Shown: positions 7,057 through 15,454 of the stretch, one piece after another
Position numbering within the stretch: the stretch's first letter is position 1
How the letters are laid out: each line of letters starts with the position of its first letter
Assembly: GCF_011316935.1 (NCBI RefSeq)
Contig: NZ_WLYS01000007.1
Span: 105,175-169,174, forward strand
DNA length: 64,000 nucleotides
Reading direction: 5' to 3'
Source: Sphingobacterium chungjuense
GTDB lineage: Bacteria; Bacteroidota; Bacteroidia; Sphingobacteriales; Sphingobacteriaceae
Program-made: the position numbers and the translations under genes
The notes under the pieces: model-generated
Told to the model about the DNA's origin: nothing
The model's database searches: none
What the model saw: only the letters and a program-made list of their open reading frames with translations

Positions 7057-9483
7057 TTAATTCCTCAACGGCTTACCTTTCGTCAACATATGCTGAATGC
7101 GTTCTAAAGTTTTGCGCTCGGCACACAATTCCAAAAAGGCTTTTCGTTCGATATCTAATAGGTACTGCTCGGAAACTTCTGTTGGTGCCGACAGATCACC
7201 GCCACACATCACCCAACCTAATTTTTCGGAGATCTTCTTATCGTGCTCGGAAATGTAATTCCCAGCCTGCATAGAAGCCGATCCGGCATAAACTATTCCG
7301 AGACCTTGCTTTCCAAGTACCTTGATATCCTTACGTTGCGCTGGTTGCAAATAACCTTCATTAGCTAACTCCAACGCTTTCGCCTTGGCGTCTGCTAAAA
7401 GGCGCTTTCTATTCATGGTAATCGCGAACTTTCCTTTTTGCAAGTAACCGAGTTCGTATGCTTCTACGGCAGAAGTTGATACTTTTGCCTGCCCAACGGT
7501 CAAGAAGCGCTCTTTCAACGTATTTTGCGTGATCTGATCTTCTTTGAATTCGTCTGAAGCGCGTAAAGCAAATTCTTTGGAACCGCCACCACCTGGGATG
7601 ACACCGACTCCAAATTCTACCAAGCCCATATAGGTTTCAGCATGCAATTGTACAAAGTCGGCGTGCATCGAAAACTCACAGCCGCCGCCTAGCGCGAGCT
7701 GAAATGGTGCAACAACTACGGGGATAGAAGAATAACGTAAGCGCATGGCTGTATTTTGGAACATGCGAATGGCCATATTCAACTCATCATAATCTTGCTC
7801 GACCGCCATCATGAAGATCATGCCAATGTTTGCACCAGCAGAGAAGTTTTTGCCGTCATTGGTAATCACCATACCACGGTATTCTTGCTCTGCAAGATCA
7901 ATCGCTTTGTTGACTCCTTGAATAACATCGCCACCGATGGTATTCATCTTAGTATGAAACTCACAGTTGATAATACCATCACCTAAGTCGGTGATCGTTA
8001 CACCAGAGTTTTTCCAAATGGTATGCTTGTCGCGAATATTATCTAATACGATTAGATCTTCGGCACCTGGAATTGCTTTGTAAGATTTCGATTGGATGTC
8101 GTAATAGTTTTTGACACCGTCAACTACTTTATAAAAATGCTCATGACCAGCTTCGAGCATCTCGTGCACCCATGCAGCTACTTGACCAGACTGGCCTGGC
8201 AGACGTTTCTCTTCGCTCTTAATTTTTTCGATGGTTTTGCGCACACCTAAAGCATCCCAAACCTCGAATGGGCCTAATTCCCAGCCAAAGCCGGCACGCA
8301 TGGCATCGTCGATACGATAGAAATCGTCTGTAATTTCTGGTACGCGATTAGAAACATATTCGAACAAAGGATAATGCATCGCGCGGAATAATTCGGCGGC
8401 TTTATCTGTACCTTGTTCGTACACCTTCATGCGTTTACGAATATCTTCTACAGGTTTCGTGGCTTCCAGCGTACTCGATTTCACCTTTTGTTGTTCGCCG
8501 TACTCTAAAGTTTTCAGGTTTAGCGACAGGATATTAGAATTTCCTTTATCGTCTTTTACCTTTTTATAAAAACCTTGTTTTGTTTTTTCGCCGAGCCATT
8601 TCTTTTCCGCCATCTGGCTGATGTATGAAGGCAGCTGAAATACGCCTTTGGCTTCATCGTTTGGTGCATTCTCGGTTAATCCGTTGGCCACATTGACTAA
8701 TGTGTCCAAACCGACCACATCTGCCGTACGGAAGGTTGCCGATTTGGGATGTCCCATTGCTGGCCCCGTATATTTATCTACTTCTTCTACGGTGAGGCCT
8801 AACTGTTCGATCAGATGCGTAAGCGCTAACATGGAATACACACCAATACGATTTCCGATGAAAGCCGGTGTATCTTTACACAACACAACGGTTTTTCCCA
8901 ACAGCTTATCGCCAAAATAAGTTAGAAAATCAATCACAGAAGGATCAGTATGCTCCGTTGGGATGATTTCAAAGAGCTCCAAATAACGCGGAGGATTAAA
9001 GAAGTGCGTACCACAGAAATTCTTTTTGAAATCCTCGCTGCGACCTTCTGCCATCAGGTGAATTGGTATACCTGACGTATTAGAAGTTACCAACGTGCCT
9101 TCTTTGCGGTATTTTTCGACTTGATCAAATACCGTTTTTTTGATATCTAAACGCTCCACGACTACTTCGATCACCCAGTCAGCGTGCGCGATATCTTTCA
9201 TATTATCTTCGAAGTTTCCAGTGGTGATGCGGTTAGCGAAGCGCTTACTGTATATGGGGGAGGGATTTGTTTTGAGTGCCGTATCTAAGGATGTATTGAC
9301 AATTCGGTTTCTTACCGCCTTGCTATCCAGACTCAGTCCCTTTGATTCTTCTTGAGGCAGAAGCTCTTTGGGGACGATATCCAGAAGGAGCACTTCTACA
9401 CCAATATTTGCAAAGTGACATGCGATTCGAGAGCCCATTACGCCCGAACCTAACACGGCTACCTTTTTGATATTTTTTTTCAT
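7057..9483 (-). CDS. 3-hydroxyacyl-CoA dehydrogenase / enoyl-CoA hydratase fusion (FadN type)
   Basis: This 808-residue bifunctional enzyme is laid out as in Bacillus FadN. The NAD-binding dehydrogenase comes first (Rossmann motif GSGVMGSRIA near residue 13, active-site region GTHFFNPPRYLELFEI near residue 158, C-terminal dehydrogenase domain around 200-430). A crotonase-fold hydratase follows (about residues 500-690, with LALGGGCEFSMHADFV and a glycine-rich GVIPGGGG motif). It hydrates enoyl-CoA and oxidises the 3-hydroxyacyl-CoA. E. coli FadB has the opposite domain order. The gene follows the MarR regulator after 54 bases and heads the structural genes of the operon. Confidence 0.94.
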   Translation of the reverse strand: MKKNIKKVAVLGSGVMGSRIACHFANIGVEVLLLDIVPKELLPQEESKGLSLDSKAVRNRIVNTSLDTALKTNPSPIYSKRFANRITTGNFEDNMKDIAHADWVIEVVVERLDIKKTVFDQVEKYRKEGTLVTSNTSGIPIHLMAEGRSEDFKKNFCGTHFFNPPRYLELFEIIPTEHTDPSVIDFLTYFGDKLLGKTVVLCKDTPAFIGNRIGVYSMLALTHLIEQLGLTVEEVDKYTGPAMGHPKSATFRTADVVGLDTLVNVANGLTENAPNDEAKGVFQLPSYISQMAEKKWLGEKTKQGFYKKVKDDKGNSNILSLNLKTLEYGEQQKVKSSTLEATKPVEDIRKRMKVYEQGTDKAAELFRAMHYPLFEYVSNRVPEITDDFYRIDDAMRAGFGWELGPFEVWDALGVRKTIEKIKSEEKRLPGQSGQVAAWVHEMLEAGHEHFYKVVDGVKNYYDIQSKSYKAIPGAEDLIVLDNIRDKHTIWKNSGVTITDLGDGIINCEFHTKMNTIGGDVIQGVNKAIDLAEQEYRGMVITNDGKNFSAGANIGMIFMMAVEQDYDELNMAIRMFQNTAMRLRYSSIPVVVAPFQLALGGGCEFSMHADFVQLHAETYMGLVEFGVGVIPGGGGSKEFALRASDEFKEDQITQNTLKERFLTVGQAKVSTSAVEAYELGYLQKGKFAITMNRKRLLADAKAKALELANEGYLQPAQRKDIKVLGKQGLGIVYAGSASMQAGNYISEHDKKISEKLGWVMCGGDLSAPTEVSEQYLLDIERKAFLELCAERKTLERIQHMLTKGKPLRN

Positions 9484-9517
9484 ATCATCTTATTTTAGAT
9501 TTATTATGTAATTGCTA

Positions 9518-9531
9518 CCAGCAGGTGCTGG
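9518..9531. promoter_or_regulatory. Palindrome between the MarR and FadN-type genes
   Basis: The perfect inverted repeat CCAGCA-GG-TGCTGG lies in the 54-base gap. It shares the sequence AATTGCTA and CCAGCA with the palindrome region upstream of the MarR gene (10008-10025), so it could be a second, weaker MarR site or an intercistronic hairpin. Confidence 0.35.
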
Positions 9532-9537
9532 CATGCA

Positions 9538-9993
9538 TTAGAGTTTCACTGTTGAATTTTCTCTTTTGGGGTCATATTTAGAAACCAGTTCATTGATCTT
9601 CAACAACGTTTTGATGAGCTGAGCCCGTTCTTTGGCGGTGAGCTCTTCATCCAGAAAGTTATTAAAATCCCGAACCACATGCTTAGCAACGTTTCTTTTC
9701 TCTATACCCAACTCGGTAAGATATACCTTAACGGATCGCTTATCTGTCGTGCTGGCTTCCCTGTATATGAAGCCAAGATTCTCCAAATTGTTTAGCACAC
9801 GTGACAAACTCGTCGTCTTTACGCCAGTCGAATTGGCAATATGCGATACAGGTGTACCATCTCGATGGATATTGATCAAAATATAACCAGCTGCTTGAGT
9901 AAAGCCATCTTGAGCAGCAATTTGGTTGTATTTATTTGCCAAATTTTGCCAACAAGCTTTTAAAAAATAATCTATCGTGTTATCTTGACTCAT
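9538..9993 (-). CDS. MarR-family regulator of the beta-oxidation operon
   Basis: This 151-residue protein has the MarR fold. A winged helix-turn-helix spans about residues 45-105, with the recognition region VSHIANSTGVKTTSLSRVLNNLENLGFI and a wing containing STDKRSVKVYLTELG. Dimerisation helices lie at both ends. It is the first gene of the leftward beta-oxidation unit, so it probably senses acyl-CoA or a fatty acid and controls its own operon (inference from position). A textbook promoter (TTG at 10054-10056, 19 nt, TAAATTTG) and a TATGC-N2-GCATA palindrome lie just upstream, with the palindrome at the expected transcription start. Confidence 0.88.
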   Translation of the reverse strand: MSQDNTIDYFLKACWQNLANKYNQIAAQDGFTQAAGYILINIHRDGTPVSHIANSTGVKTTSLSRVLNNLENLGFIYREASTTDKRSVKVYLTELGIEKRNVAKHVVRDFNNFLDEELTAKERAQLIKTLLKINELVSKYDPKRENSTVKL

Positions 9994-10013
9994 AATTAGT
10001 TATCTACAATTGC

Positions 10014-10056
10014 TATGCCAGCATAACAAATTTAACAGATGTTTAGCATATTCCAA
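10014..10056 (-). promoter_or_regulatory. Promoter and operator of the MarR-beta-oxidation operon
   Basis: Read leftward, there is a TTG (10054-10056), 19 nt, then TAAATTTG (10027-10034), a full match to the Bacteroidota housekeeping promoter. The palindrome TATGC-CA-GCATA (10014-10025) covers the predicted start site and is a likely autorepression site. Confidence 0.65.
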
Positions 10057-10113
10057 AATTTTTATCTCCTTAATTTGCAAAAAATCGCATGACGCAATTT
10101 CGGCAATAAAATT

Positions 10114-10121
10114 TAACTTTG
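10114..10121 (+). promoter_or_regulatory. -7 element of the 2OG-Fe(II) oxygenase gene
   Basis: TAACTTTG is a perfect TAnnTTTG match, 22 bases before the ATG at 10144. No convincing -33 TTG is seen at the usual distance. Confidence 0.5.
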
Positions 10122-10143
10122 TTTATCATTAAAAACATGTCGT

Positions 10144-11106
10144 ATGGCAGATATAAACATACCTAGGCTAGATTTGTTGCAGTATACCGAAGGGAATGAC
10201 GTGCAGCGCAAACAGTTTTCACAAGATATTGGCAAAGCATTCAACGAAACTGGATTCGTAACTATAGCCAATCATGGGCTAAGTCAATCACTGATCGACG
10301 AGCTTTATAAAGTTGTCAAAGATTTTTTTGACTTACCCGAAGATGTCAAAAATGCATACCAATTTCCAGAGTTAGCCGGACAGCGCGGTTACACTTCTAA
10401 AGGCAAAGAGAAAGCCAAAGACGCGAACACGCCCGACCTAAAGGAATTCTGGCAACGCGGACAAACTATTGTTGGTGAAGAATATTCTAAGGCTGATTTT
10501 CCAGATAACATTATCGTATCGGAATTGCCACGCTTTAATGAGGTCACGGCAGAAGTGTACAAACGATTAGAAGATGCCGGCAGAAATATCCTTCAAGCTA
10601 TTGCTGTCTACCTTAATCTGGACGAGGATTACTTTGAGTCTTTTGTGATTAATGGCAATTCTATTCTACGTGCAATCCATTACTTCCCGATTGAGAATCC
10701 AGATGCGATCTCGCCAGATGCGGTTCGTGCAGGAGCGCATGAAGACATCAACCTGATCACTTTGTTAATTGGTGCTAGTGCTGATGGCTTGGAAGTACTC
10801 ACTAAAGACAATGAGTGGTTTCCGATCAAAGCAAAAGGGGAAGATATTGTGGTCAACGTAGGTGATATGTTGCAACGATTGACTAATAATAAATTGAAAT
10901 CGACAACACACCGCGTCGTAAATCCACCGCGAGAGTTAATGAAAACTTCCCGCTATTCTGTGCCCTTTTTCTTACATCCTAAATCCAGCATGAGTTTGGC
11001 GAGTTTGGATGCGACGATTTCGGAAGAATATCCAAAATTGTATGAAGATTACACCGCAGGACAATATTTGGATGAACGCCTTCGCGAAATTGGCTTAAAA
11101 ATGTAA
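10144..11106 (+). CDS. Isopenicillin N synthase-like 2-oxoglutarate/Fe(II) oxygenase
   Basis: This 320-residue protein has the N-terminal DIOX_N region (about residues 5-115, with GFVTIANHGL) and a C-terminal 2OG-Fe(II) oxygenase domain. The iron ligands are visible as HED in GAHEDINLITLL (near residue 199) and the distal histidine in STTHRVVNPP (near residue 258). The co-substrate-binding motif RYSVPFF follows. Such enzymes hydroxylate or desaturate small molecules, and the substrate cannot be read from sequence. It stands alone, divergent from the MarR gene, and shares a bidirectional terminator with the convergent yjbR-like gene. Confidence 0.9.
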   Translation: MADINIPRLDLLQYTEGNDVQRKQFSQDIGKAFNETGFVTIANHGLSQSLIDELYKVVKDFFDLPEDVKNAYQFPELAGQRGYTSKGKEKAKDANTPDLKEFWQRGQTIVGEEYSKADFPDNIIVSELPRFNEVTAEVYKRLEDAGRNILQAIAVYLNLDEDYFESFVINGNSILRAIHYFPIENPDAISPDAVRAGAHEDINLITLLIGASADGLEVLTKDNEWFPIKAKGEDIVVNVGDMLQRLTNNKLKSTTHRVVNPPRELMKTSRYSVPFFLHPKSSMSLASLDATISEEYPKLYEDYTAGQYLDERLREIGLKM

Positions 11107-11129
11107 GCTTTATAGATAGGCTGTATTAT

Positions 11130-11169
11130 AAAAGAAATGGAGTAGGTGTTGGCCTACTCCATTTCTTTT
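11130..11169. terminator. Bidirectional terminator overlapping the yjbR-like stop codon
   Basis: A perfect 17-bp stem (11130-11146 with 11153-11169) with a 6-nt loop has A-rich and T-rich flanks, so it works in both directions. The right arm includes the last codons of the leftward yjbR-like gene. Confidence 0.85.
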
Positions 11170-11519
11170 ATGTCATCTTGTTGTCTCTTCGGCAGTCCGT
11201 GAAAGACCAATTCATACGAATGATCGATCCACTCCTGCAATAAATGATCATTGGCTTCTCTATTCGCAAATACCGTATTCCAATGCTTCTTATTCATATG
11301 AAAACCCGGAAACACCGTGTGTGGATAGGATTCTCGTAATTCTGTCGCTTTTGTCGGATCACATTTCACATTAAAACTTAATACGTCAATCTGATCTAAA
11401 CCGACCAAAAGAAAAATCTTTGATCCAACTTTGAACACGAGCGTATCAGGACCAAAAGGCAACTCTTCTGACACACCTTGCTTTTGCAAGCAATAAAGCC
11501 TCAGACTTTCTACATTCAT
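11154..11519 (-). CDS. MmcQ/YjbR family protein
   Basis: This 121-residue protein matches the MmcQ/YjbR family (CyaY-like fold), with the typical pattern EELPFGPDTLVFKVGSKIF near the start, LSFNVKCDP in the middle and GFHMNKKHWNTV before the C-terminal helix. Members are described as DNA-binding-like, but their role is not established. It is transcribed alone, convergent with the 2OG-Fe(II) oxygenase gene. The last codons form one arm of the shared terminator. Confidence 0.9.
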   Translation of the reverse strand: MNVESLRLYCLQKQGVSEELPFGPDTLVFKVGSKIFLLVGLDQIDVLSFNVKCDPTKATELRESYPHTVFPGFHMNKKHWNTVFANREANDHLLQEWIDHSYELVFHGLPKRQQDDIKEME

Positions 11520-11571
11520 ATAGCGTTATTATTTGATCGTTGGTAGAAAAGAGGTCTATTATAAGAAGGTA

Positions 11572-12123
11572 TTATGCGAATAAGGCCAACAACTCACGCT
11601 GAATAGCCACACCTTTATCCTCATTGTACCATTTTTGAAGCACTTCTTTTATTTCTTCAAATGGTTTATTATCCGCCTTCATCGCATCAAAGATTGCTTG
11701 CAAAGGCTCTGGACGCGGCCCCCAAACGGCTTTATCATGGCCAACATCATTGCGGATGATTAATTTAGGGATAGATTTACCACCATTAGTTAAATAATCA
11801 TCGATCAAATGCGGTTCGCTATCGCGCAGCTGTATATCGAAGTCTATGTTTGGATTGTTCTTTACCATTTGGTAGATCTGCGGAACAGAATGCGCTGCAT
11901 CACCACACCATGGCTCTGTAATCACGATCCAATGCTGCTCTTCGGTAATTCTATCTACATAGCGTTTCATTGTATCGCTCGGCTCAAAGCGTTTGGTCCA
12001 GCGGCTCATGCGTGTCCAATTCATCTTTGCATATTGCAAATATTCCTCATTGTCGTAAGGAGCGTGTTTTTCAGGTTGTGCAAGTATGTCACCAAAATGT
12101 ACCAGATACTCGTCGAAAGTCAT
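11572..12123 (-). CDS. Thioredoxin-like family protein (WCGD motif)
   Basis: This 183-residue protein has a helical N-terminal part and a thioredoxin-like core beginning near residue 62 (HWIVITEPWCGDAAHSVPQIY). The active-site position reads WCGDA, with one cysteine and no resolving cysteine, as in the Bacteroidota thioredoxin-like family typified by PF14595. A classical CxxC disulfide reductase is therefore unlikely. No signal peptide is seen, so it is cytoplasmic. It is divergent from dnaK across a 237-base regulatory region. Confidence 0.85.
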   Translation of the reverse strand: MTFDEYLVHFGDILAQPEKHAPYDNEEYLQYAKMNWTRMSRWTKRFEPSDTMKRYVDRITEEQHWIVITEPWCGDAAHSVPQIYQMVKNNPNIDFDIQLRDSEPHLIDDYLTNGGKSIPKLIIRNDVGHDKAVWGPRPEPLQAIFDAMKADNKPFEEIKEVLQKWYNEDKGVAIQRELLALFA

Positions 12124-12225
12124 AAATCAATGTATTTGCCGCTAAATTACGGAATTTTATCCAGCAGTTGCCGAGCTCTTACTGTCATAATTTTGCCACG
12201 CTATCGCCATCAAACGTCGCGAAAA

Positions 12226-12238
12226 TGACAGGATGTCA
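12226..12238. promoter_or_regulatory. TGACA-N3-TGTCA palindrome upstream of dnaK
   Basis: A perfect 5-bp inverted repeat lies about 90 bases upstream of the predicted start of the sigma-54-like dnaK promoter. An identical palindrome occurs at 36382-36394 between miaB and the DUF2911 gene. More TGTCA/TGACA half-sites lie nearby (12183-12187, 12247-12251). Confidence 0.5.
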
Positions 12239-12302
12239 CTCAAAATTGACATCAATAAGACATATTGTACCCAATTATGACGCGAGAAATGCTTTCTAAA
12301 CA

Positions 12303-12319
12303 TTGGCACAACGGTTGAT
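12303..12319 (+). promoter_or_regulatory. Sigma-54-like (-24/-12) promoter of dnaK
   Basis: TTGGCACA, four bases, then TTGAT fits the consensus YTGGCAYR-N4-TTGCW at all conserved positions except the C of TTGC. The predicted start is about 12329, giving a 32-nt leader before the dnaK ATG. Three other copies of this geometry occur in the window. Confidence 0.5.
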
Positions 12320-12360
12320 ATAGGATAGGAAATTAAGCACAAGAGAAATCAAAATAAGAT

Positions 12361-14265
12361 ATGTCAAAAATAATAGGTATAGATTTAGGAACCACGAACT
12401 CATGTGTTGCCGTAATGGAAGGTAACGAGCCGGTGGTTATTGCGAACAACGAAGGAAAGCGTACTACGCCATCTGTTGTTGCATTTGTAGAGGGTGGAGA
12501 GCGCAAGGTAGGTGATCCTGCAAAACGTCAGGCTATTACCAACCCGCACAAAACCATTTATTCCATTAAACGCTTTATGGGCTCTTCTTACGGCGAAGCC
12601 GAAAAAGAAGTATCTCAAGTACCATACAATGTGGTAAAAGGCGAAAACAACACACCACGTGTAGAGATCGACGATCGTAAATACACGCCGCAAGAAATTT
12701 CTGCAATGATCTTGCAGAAAATGAAAAAAACGGCAGAAGATTACTTAGGACAAGAAGTATCTCGCGCAGTAATTACTGTACCAGCTTACTTCAACGATGC
12801 ACAACGCCAAGCTACGAAAGAAGCGGGTGAAGTTGCTGGTCTTAAAGTAGAGCGTATCATCAACGAGCCAACCGCTGCCGCATTAGCGTACGGTTTGGAC
12901 AAAGCCAATAAAGACATGAAAATTGTCGTATTTGACTGTGGTGGTGGTACACATGACGTGTCCGTTTTAGAGTTAGGTGATGGTGTATTTGAAGTAAAAT
13001 CTACTGATGGTGACACACACTTAGGTGGTGATGACTTTGATAACGTGATCATCAATTGGTTGGCTTCTGAGTTCGCGAATGAGAACAACGGATTTGACTT
13101 GAAGAAAGATGCGATGGCTTTACAGCGCTTGAAGGAAGCGGCTGAAAAAGCAAAAGTAGAATTATCATCCACCTCTTCTACAGAAATCAACTTGCCATAT
13201 ATCACGGCTGACGCAACTGGGCCTAAGCACTTGGTGCGCACTTTGTCTCGCGCAAAATTTGAAAGCTTGGCAGATGATTTGATCAAACGTACGATCGAGC
13301 CTTGTAAAACAGCGTTGAAAAATGCAGGCTACAGCACGTCGGATATCGACGAAATTATCTTAGTAGGTGGTTCTACTCGTATCCCTGCTATTCAAGAAGC
13401 GGTAAAAAGTTTCTTCGGAAAAGAACCTTCTAAAGGTGTAAACCCAGATGAAGTTGTAGCATTAGGTGCAGCAATCCAAGGTGGTGTATTGACTGGTGAG
13501 GTAAAAGACGTTTTATTGTTAGATGTAACGCCGCTTTCACTGGGTATCGAAACAATGGGCGGCGTATTGACAAAGTTAATCGAAGCGAATACGACGATTC
13601 CTACTAAGAAGTCAGAAGTATTCTCTACCGCAGCAGACAATCAGCCATCTGTAGAGATTCACGTATTGCAAGGTGAGCGCCCTATGGCGGCTCAGAACCG
13701 TACATTGGGTCGTTTCCAATTGACGGACATTCCTCCTGCTCCACGTGGAGTTCCTCAGATCGAAGTGGTATTTGATATTGATGCCAATGGTATCATCAAA
13801 GTTTCGGCAAAAGATAAAGCAACTGGTAAAGAACAAAATATCCGTATCGAAGCTTCTTCTGGCTTGAGCGATGAGGAAATCCAAAAAATGAAGCAAGAAG
13901 CAGAAGCTAATGCGGAAGCGGATCAAAAACTGAAAGAAGAAGTAGATAAAATCAATGCGGCTGATGCTTTAGTTTTCTCTACCGAAAAACAGTTGACAGA
14001 GTACGGTGACAAAATCCCAGCAGAGAAAAAATCAGTGATCGAAGCTGGCTTAGAAAAATTAAAAGCAGCACATGCTGCACGTGATTTTGCAGCAATCGAC
14101 GCCGCTTCTGAAGAATTGCAAACTGCATGGAATGCTGCCTCGGAAGACATGTACAAAGCATCTCAAGATGGCTCAGCACAACAACCTCAGAGTGACGCAG
14201 GTCAAGCCGGCAATAATGGCGGTGGTGACGATGTTCAGGATGTAGATTTTGAAGAAGTAAAATAA
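12361..14265 (+). CDS. dnaK: Molecular chaperone DnaK (Hsp70)
   Basis: This 634-residue Hsp70 begins with [19 protein letters not shown], the nucleotide-binding phosphate loop, and continues with the second and third Hsp70 signatures ([18 protein letters not shown] near residue 191, [14 protein letters not shown] near 335). The substrate-binding domain begins around residue 388 ([14 protein letters not shown]), and the glutamine/glycine-rich tail ends in an EEVK-type sequence. It folds and protects proteins in the cytoplasm with DnaJ and GrpE, which are not encoded nearby. It is monocistronic, with a strong terminator. Its upstream region carries a sigma-54-like promoter and a TGACA-N3-TGTCA palindrome. 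Confidence 0.98.
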   Translation: MSKIIGIDLGTTNSCVAVMEGNEPVVIANNEGKRTTPSVVAFVEGGERKVGDPAKRQAITNPHKTIYSIKRFMGSSYGEAEKEVSQVPYNVVKGENNTPRVEIDDRKYTPQEISAMILQKMKKTAEDYLGQEVSRAVITVPAYFNDAQRQATKEAGEVAGLKVERIINEPTAAALAYGLDKANKDMKIVVFDCGGGTHDVSVLELGDGVFEVKSTDGDTHLGGDDFDNVIINWLASEFANENNGFDLKKDAMALQRLKEAAEKAKVELSSTSSTEINLPYITADATGPKHLVRTLSRAKFESLADDLIKRTIEPCKTALKNAGYSTSDIDEIILVGGSTRIPAIQEAVKSFFGKEPSKGVNPDEVVALGAAIQGGVLTGEVKDVLLLDVTPLSLGIETMGGVLTKLIEANTTIPTKKSEVFSTAADNQPSVEIHVLQGERPMAAQNRTLGRFQLTDIPPAPRGVPQIEVVFDIDANGIIKVSAKDKATGKEQNIRIEASSGLSDEEIQKMKQEAEANAEADQKLKEEVDKINAADALVFSTEKQLTEYGDKIPAEKKSVIEAGLEKLKAAHAARDFAAIDAASEELQTAWNAASEDMYKASQDGSAQQPQSDAGQAGNNGGGDDVQDVDFEEVK

Positions 14266-14295
14266 GCATACCCCTCGCCCTTTGGGCGAATTTGA

Positions 14296-14330
14296 AAAGC
14301 TCCGACAGAGAAATCTGCCGGAGCTTTTTT
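14296..14330 (+). terminator. Terminator of dnaK
   Basis: A 9-bp stem (14296-14304 with 14319-14327) with an inner 4-bp extension is followed by a T-run. Confidence 0.85.
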
Positions 14331-14339
14331 ATTTAGCAA

Positions 14340-14400
14340 CATTATTGCATTTGAAATAATGATGTTTTATATTTGCCACATTGTTGCATTAAATACAATC
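14340..14400 (+). promoter_or_regulatory. Promoter flanked by two related operators (Zur/Fur-like)
   Basis: The promoter is TTG (14345-14347), 20 nt, TATATTTG (14368-14375). A dyad ATTAT-N10-ATAAT (14341-14360, extendable by one base on each side) overlaps the -33 region. A second dyad ATTGT-N10-ACAAT (14380-14399) covers the start site. Both share TTGCATT at the same place and lie 39 bases apart. The downstream gene encodes a His-rich lipoprotein, so a zinc- or iron-sensing Fur-family repressor is the likely binder (inference). Confidence 0.6.
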
Positions 14401-14433
14401 AACTTTGGACATTTAATTCTAAACATCATACTT

Positions 14434-15141
14434 ATGACTACAAACAAACAAAACAGATTTTTTAGCGCTATTCTTGCTTTCGGGCTCATCGCTTCTTTTA
14501 CCTCATGTAGCAGCGAAGATCCAGTAGATATCGTGCAAGAAGGTATTCAAAAAGCCGAATTGACTTTCACAGAAGTTACCGGAGAGGGTGTGTACCCACA
14601 TGGCGATCATTTTCATGGTTTGGCTGGTGCGACAGATGGAACGGCGCAGGTCGTCACTTTCAACGCACAAGGAGAAGCGACAGCTAATGGTCACCTGCAC
14701 CTGAATGCGGAAACAGTGTATCGTATTGATTTAAAAGCTTGGGATCACACTGGACACGAAGTAACGGCTGATTTTATCGCAACAGAGGCCGCAGCCGCAA
14801 ATTACAAAGCCTTTTTAATGGGCGGTGATTATATTTTAAACTCGAACACGACGGATGAAAGTGGTGCAATCTTCCAACCAAGAGAAACCGTTTATGGTGA
14901 TGGCACAGCAGTAACGGGGTTAGGTGGCAGAGGTACTACCGGTTTGTTATCATACTTTGGTATTGGACACAGCAATGTAGCGAATTCGCGCGATGTGACA
15001 TTTATTCTTCGTAAACTACAGGCTGGTGTAAAAGAAAACATTACCCGTTTAGATTGGAATAGATCTGATTATGCCAGTACATTTGCCGGTGAAAACATCC
15101 TCGAATTGAGATTCGAGATTCACGCCGAGCACAATCATTAA
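14434..15141 (+). CDS. His-rich lipoprotein, putative metal binder
   Basis: This 235-residue protein has a lipoprotein signal (about residues 1-27, cleavage before the Cys of FTSC). It carries clustered histidines: GDHFHG near residue 52, NGHLHLN near residue 80, and a C-terminal AEHNH. An in-frame ATG at 14359 lies upstream of the predicted transcription start, so 14434 is chosen. I do not know a characterised homologue; similar Bacteroidota lipoproteins accompany TonB receptors for metals, but no receptor gene adjoins here. The two operator dyads around its promoter suggest repression by a Fur-family metal sensor and hence a role in zinc or iron acquisition. Confidence 0.7.
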   Translation: MTTNKQNRFFSAILAFGLIASFTSCSSEDPVDIVQEGIQKAELTFTEVTGEGVYPHGDHFHGLAGATDGTAQVVTFNAQGEATANGHLHLNAETVYRIDLKAWDHTGHEVTADFIATEAAAANYKAFLMGGDYILNSNTTDESGAIFQPRETVYGDGTAVTGLGGRGTTGLLSYFGIGHSNVANSRDVTFILRKLQAGVKENITRLDWNRSDYASTFAGENILELRFEIHAEHNH

Positions 15142-15454
15142 AACGCACCATAGCTCGTTAGTTTTTTGAAAGATTTTTTTAGAAGGTGGCCAATCGTAAA
15201 AGATTGGCCACTTTTCTATGAAGAAAATGGATGTACCAACCGCATTTTTTGTAATACAAAAGTCAACTTTACGGTCGAAGGAAAGGATTTCATTTAATTT
15301 GACCATTTTTGAATAAAAATCAAATAAATTGATTTTTTCTTTAGAAATAATCATTTCGGCAATTAAATTGCAGGAAGAGGTGATGTCACATAGGGACTGC
15401 CGCAAAGCTCCACACAGCAGCAGCTATTTCGAGATTTAAGGATATAAATGCAAG
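15142..15454. other. Intergenic region with a terminator
   Basis: A 313-base gap without a gene. It holds a terminator for the His-rich lipoprotein gene (15186-15215). The remainder is AT-rich, and I see no clear TAnnTTTG promoter or riboswitch for the following outer-membrane gene. Confidence 0.5.
15186..15215 (+). terminator. Terminator after the His-rich lipoprotein gene
   Basis: A perfect 10-bp stem (15186-15195 with 15202-15211), a 6-nt loop and a following TTTT. Confidence 0.8.

Noticed and set aside
10005..10021. A leftward CTGGCATA, four bases, TTGTA sequence fitting the sigma-54 pattern in front of the MarR gene.
   Set aside because: The start it predicts is about 2 bases before the MarR ATG, and a perfect housekeeping promoter with correct spacing lies beside it. 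The match is explained by the TATGC-N2-GCATA palindrome.
14359..14433. An N-terminal extension of the His-rich lipoprotein from an upstream ATG.
   Set aside because: That ATG lies upstream of the -7 element and inside the first operator dyad, and the extension would bury the lipoprotein signal peptide.
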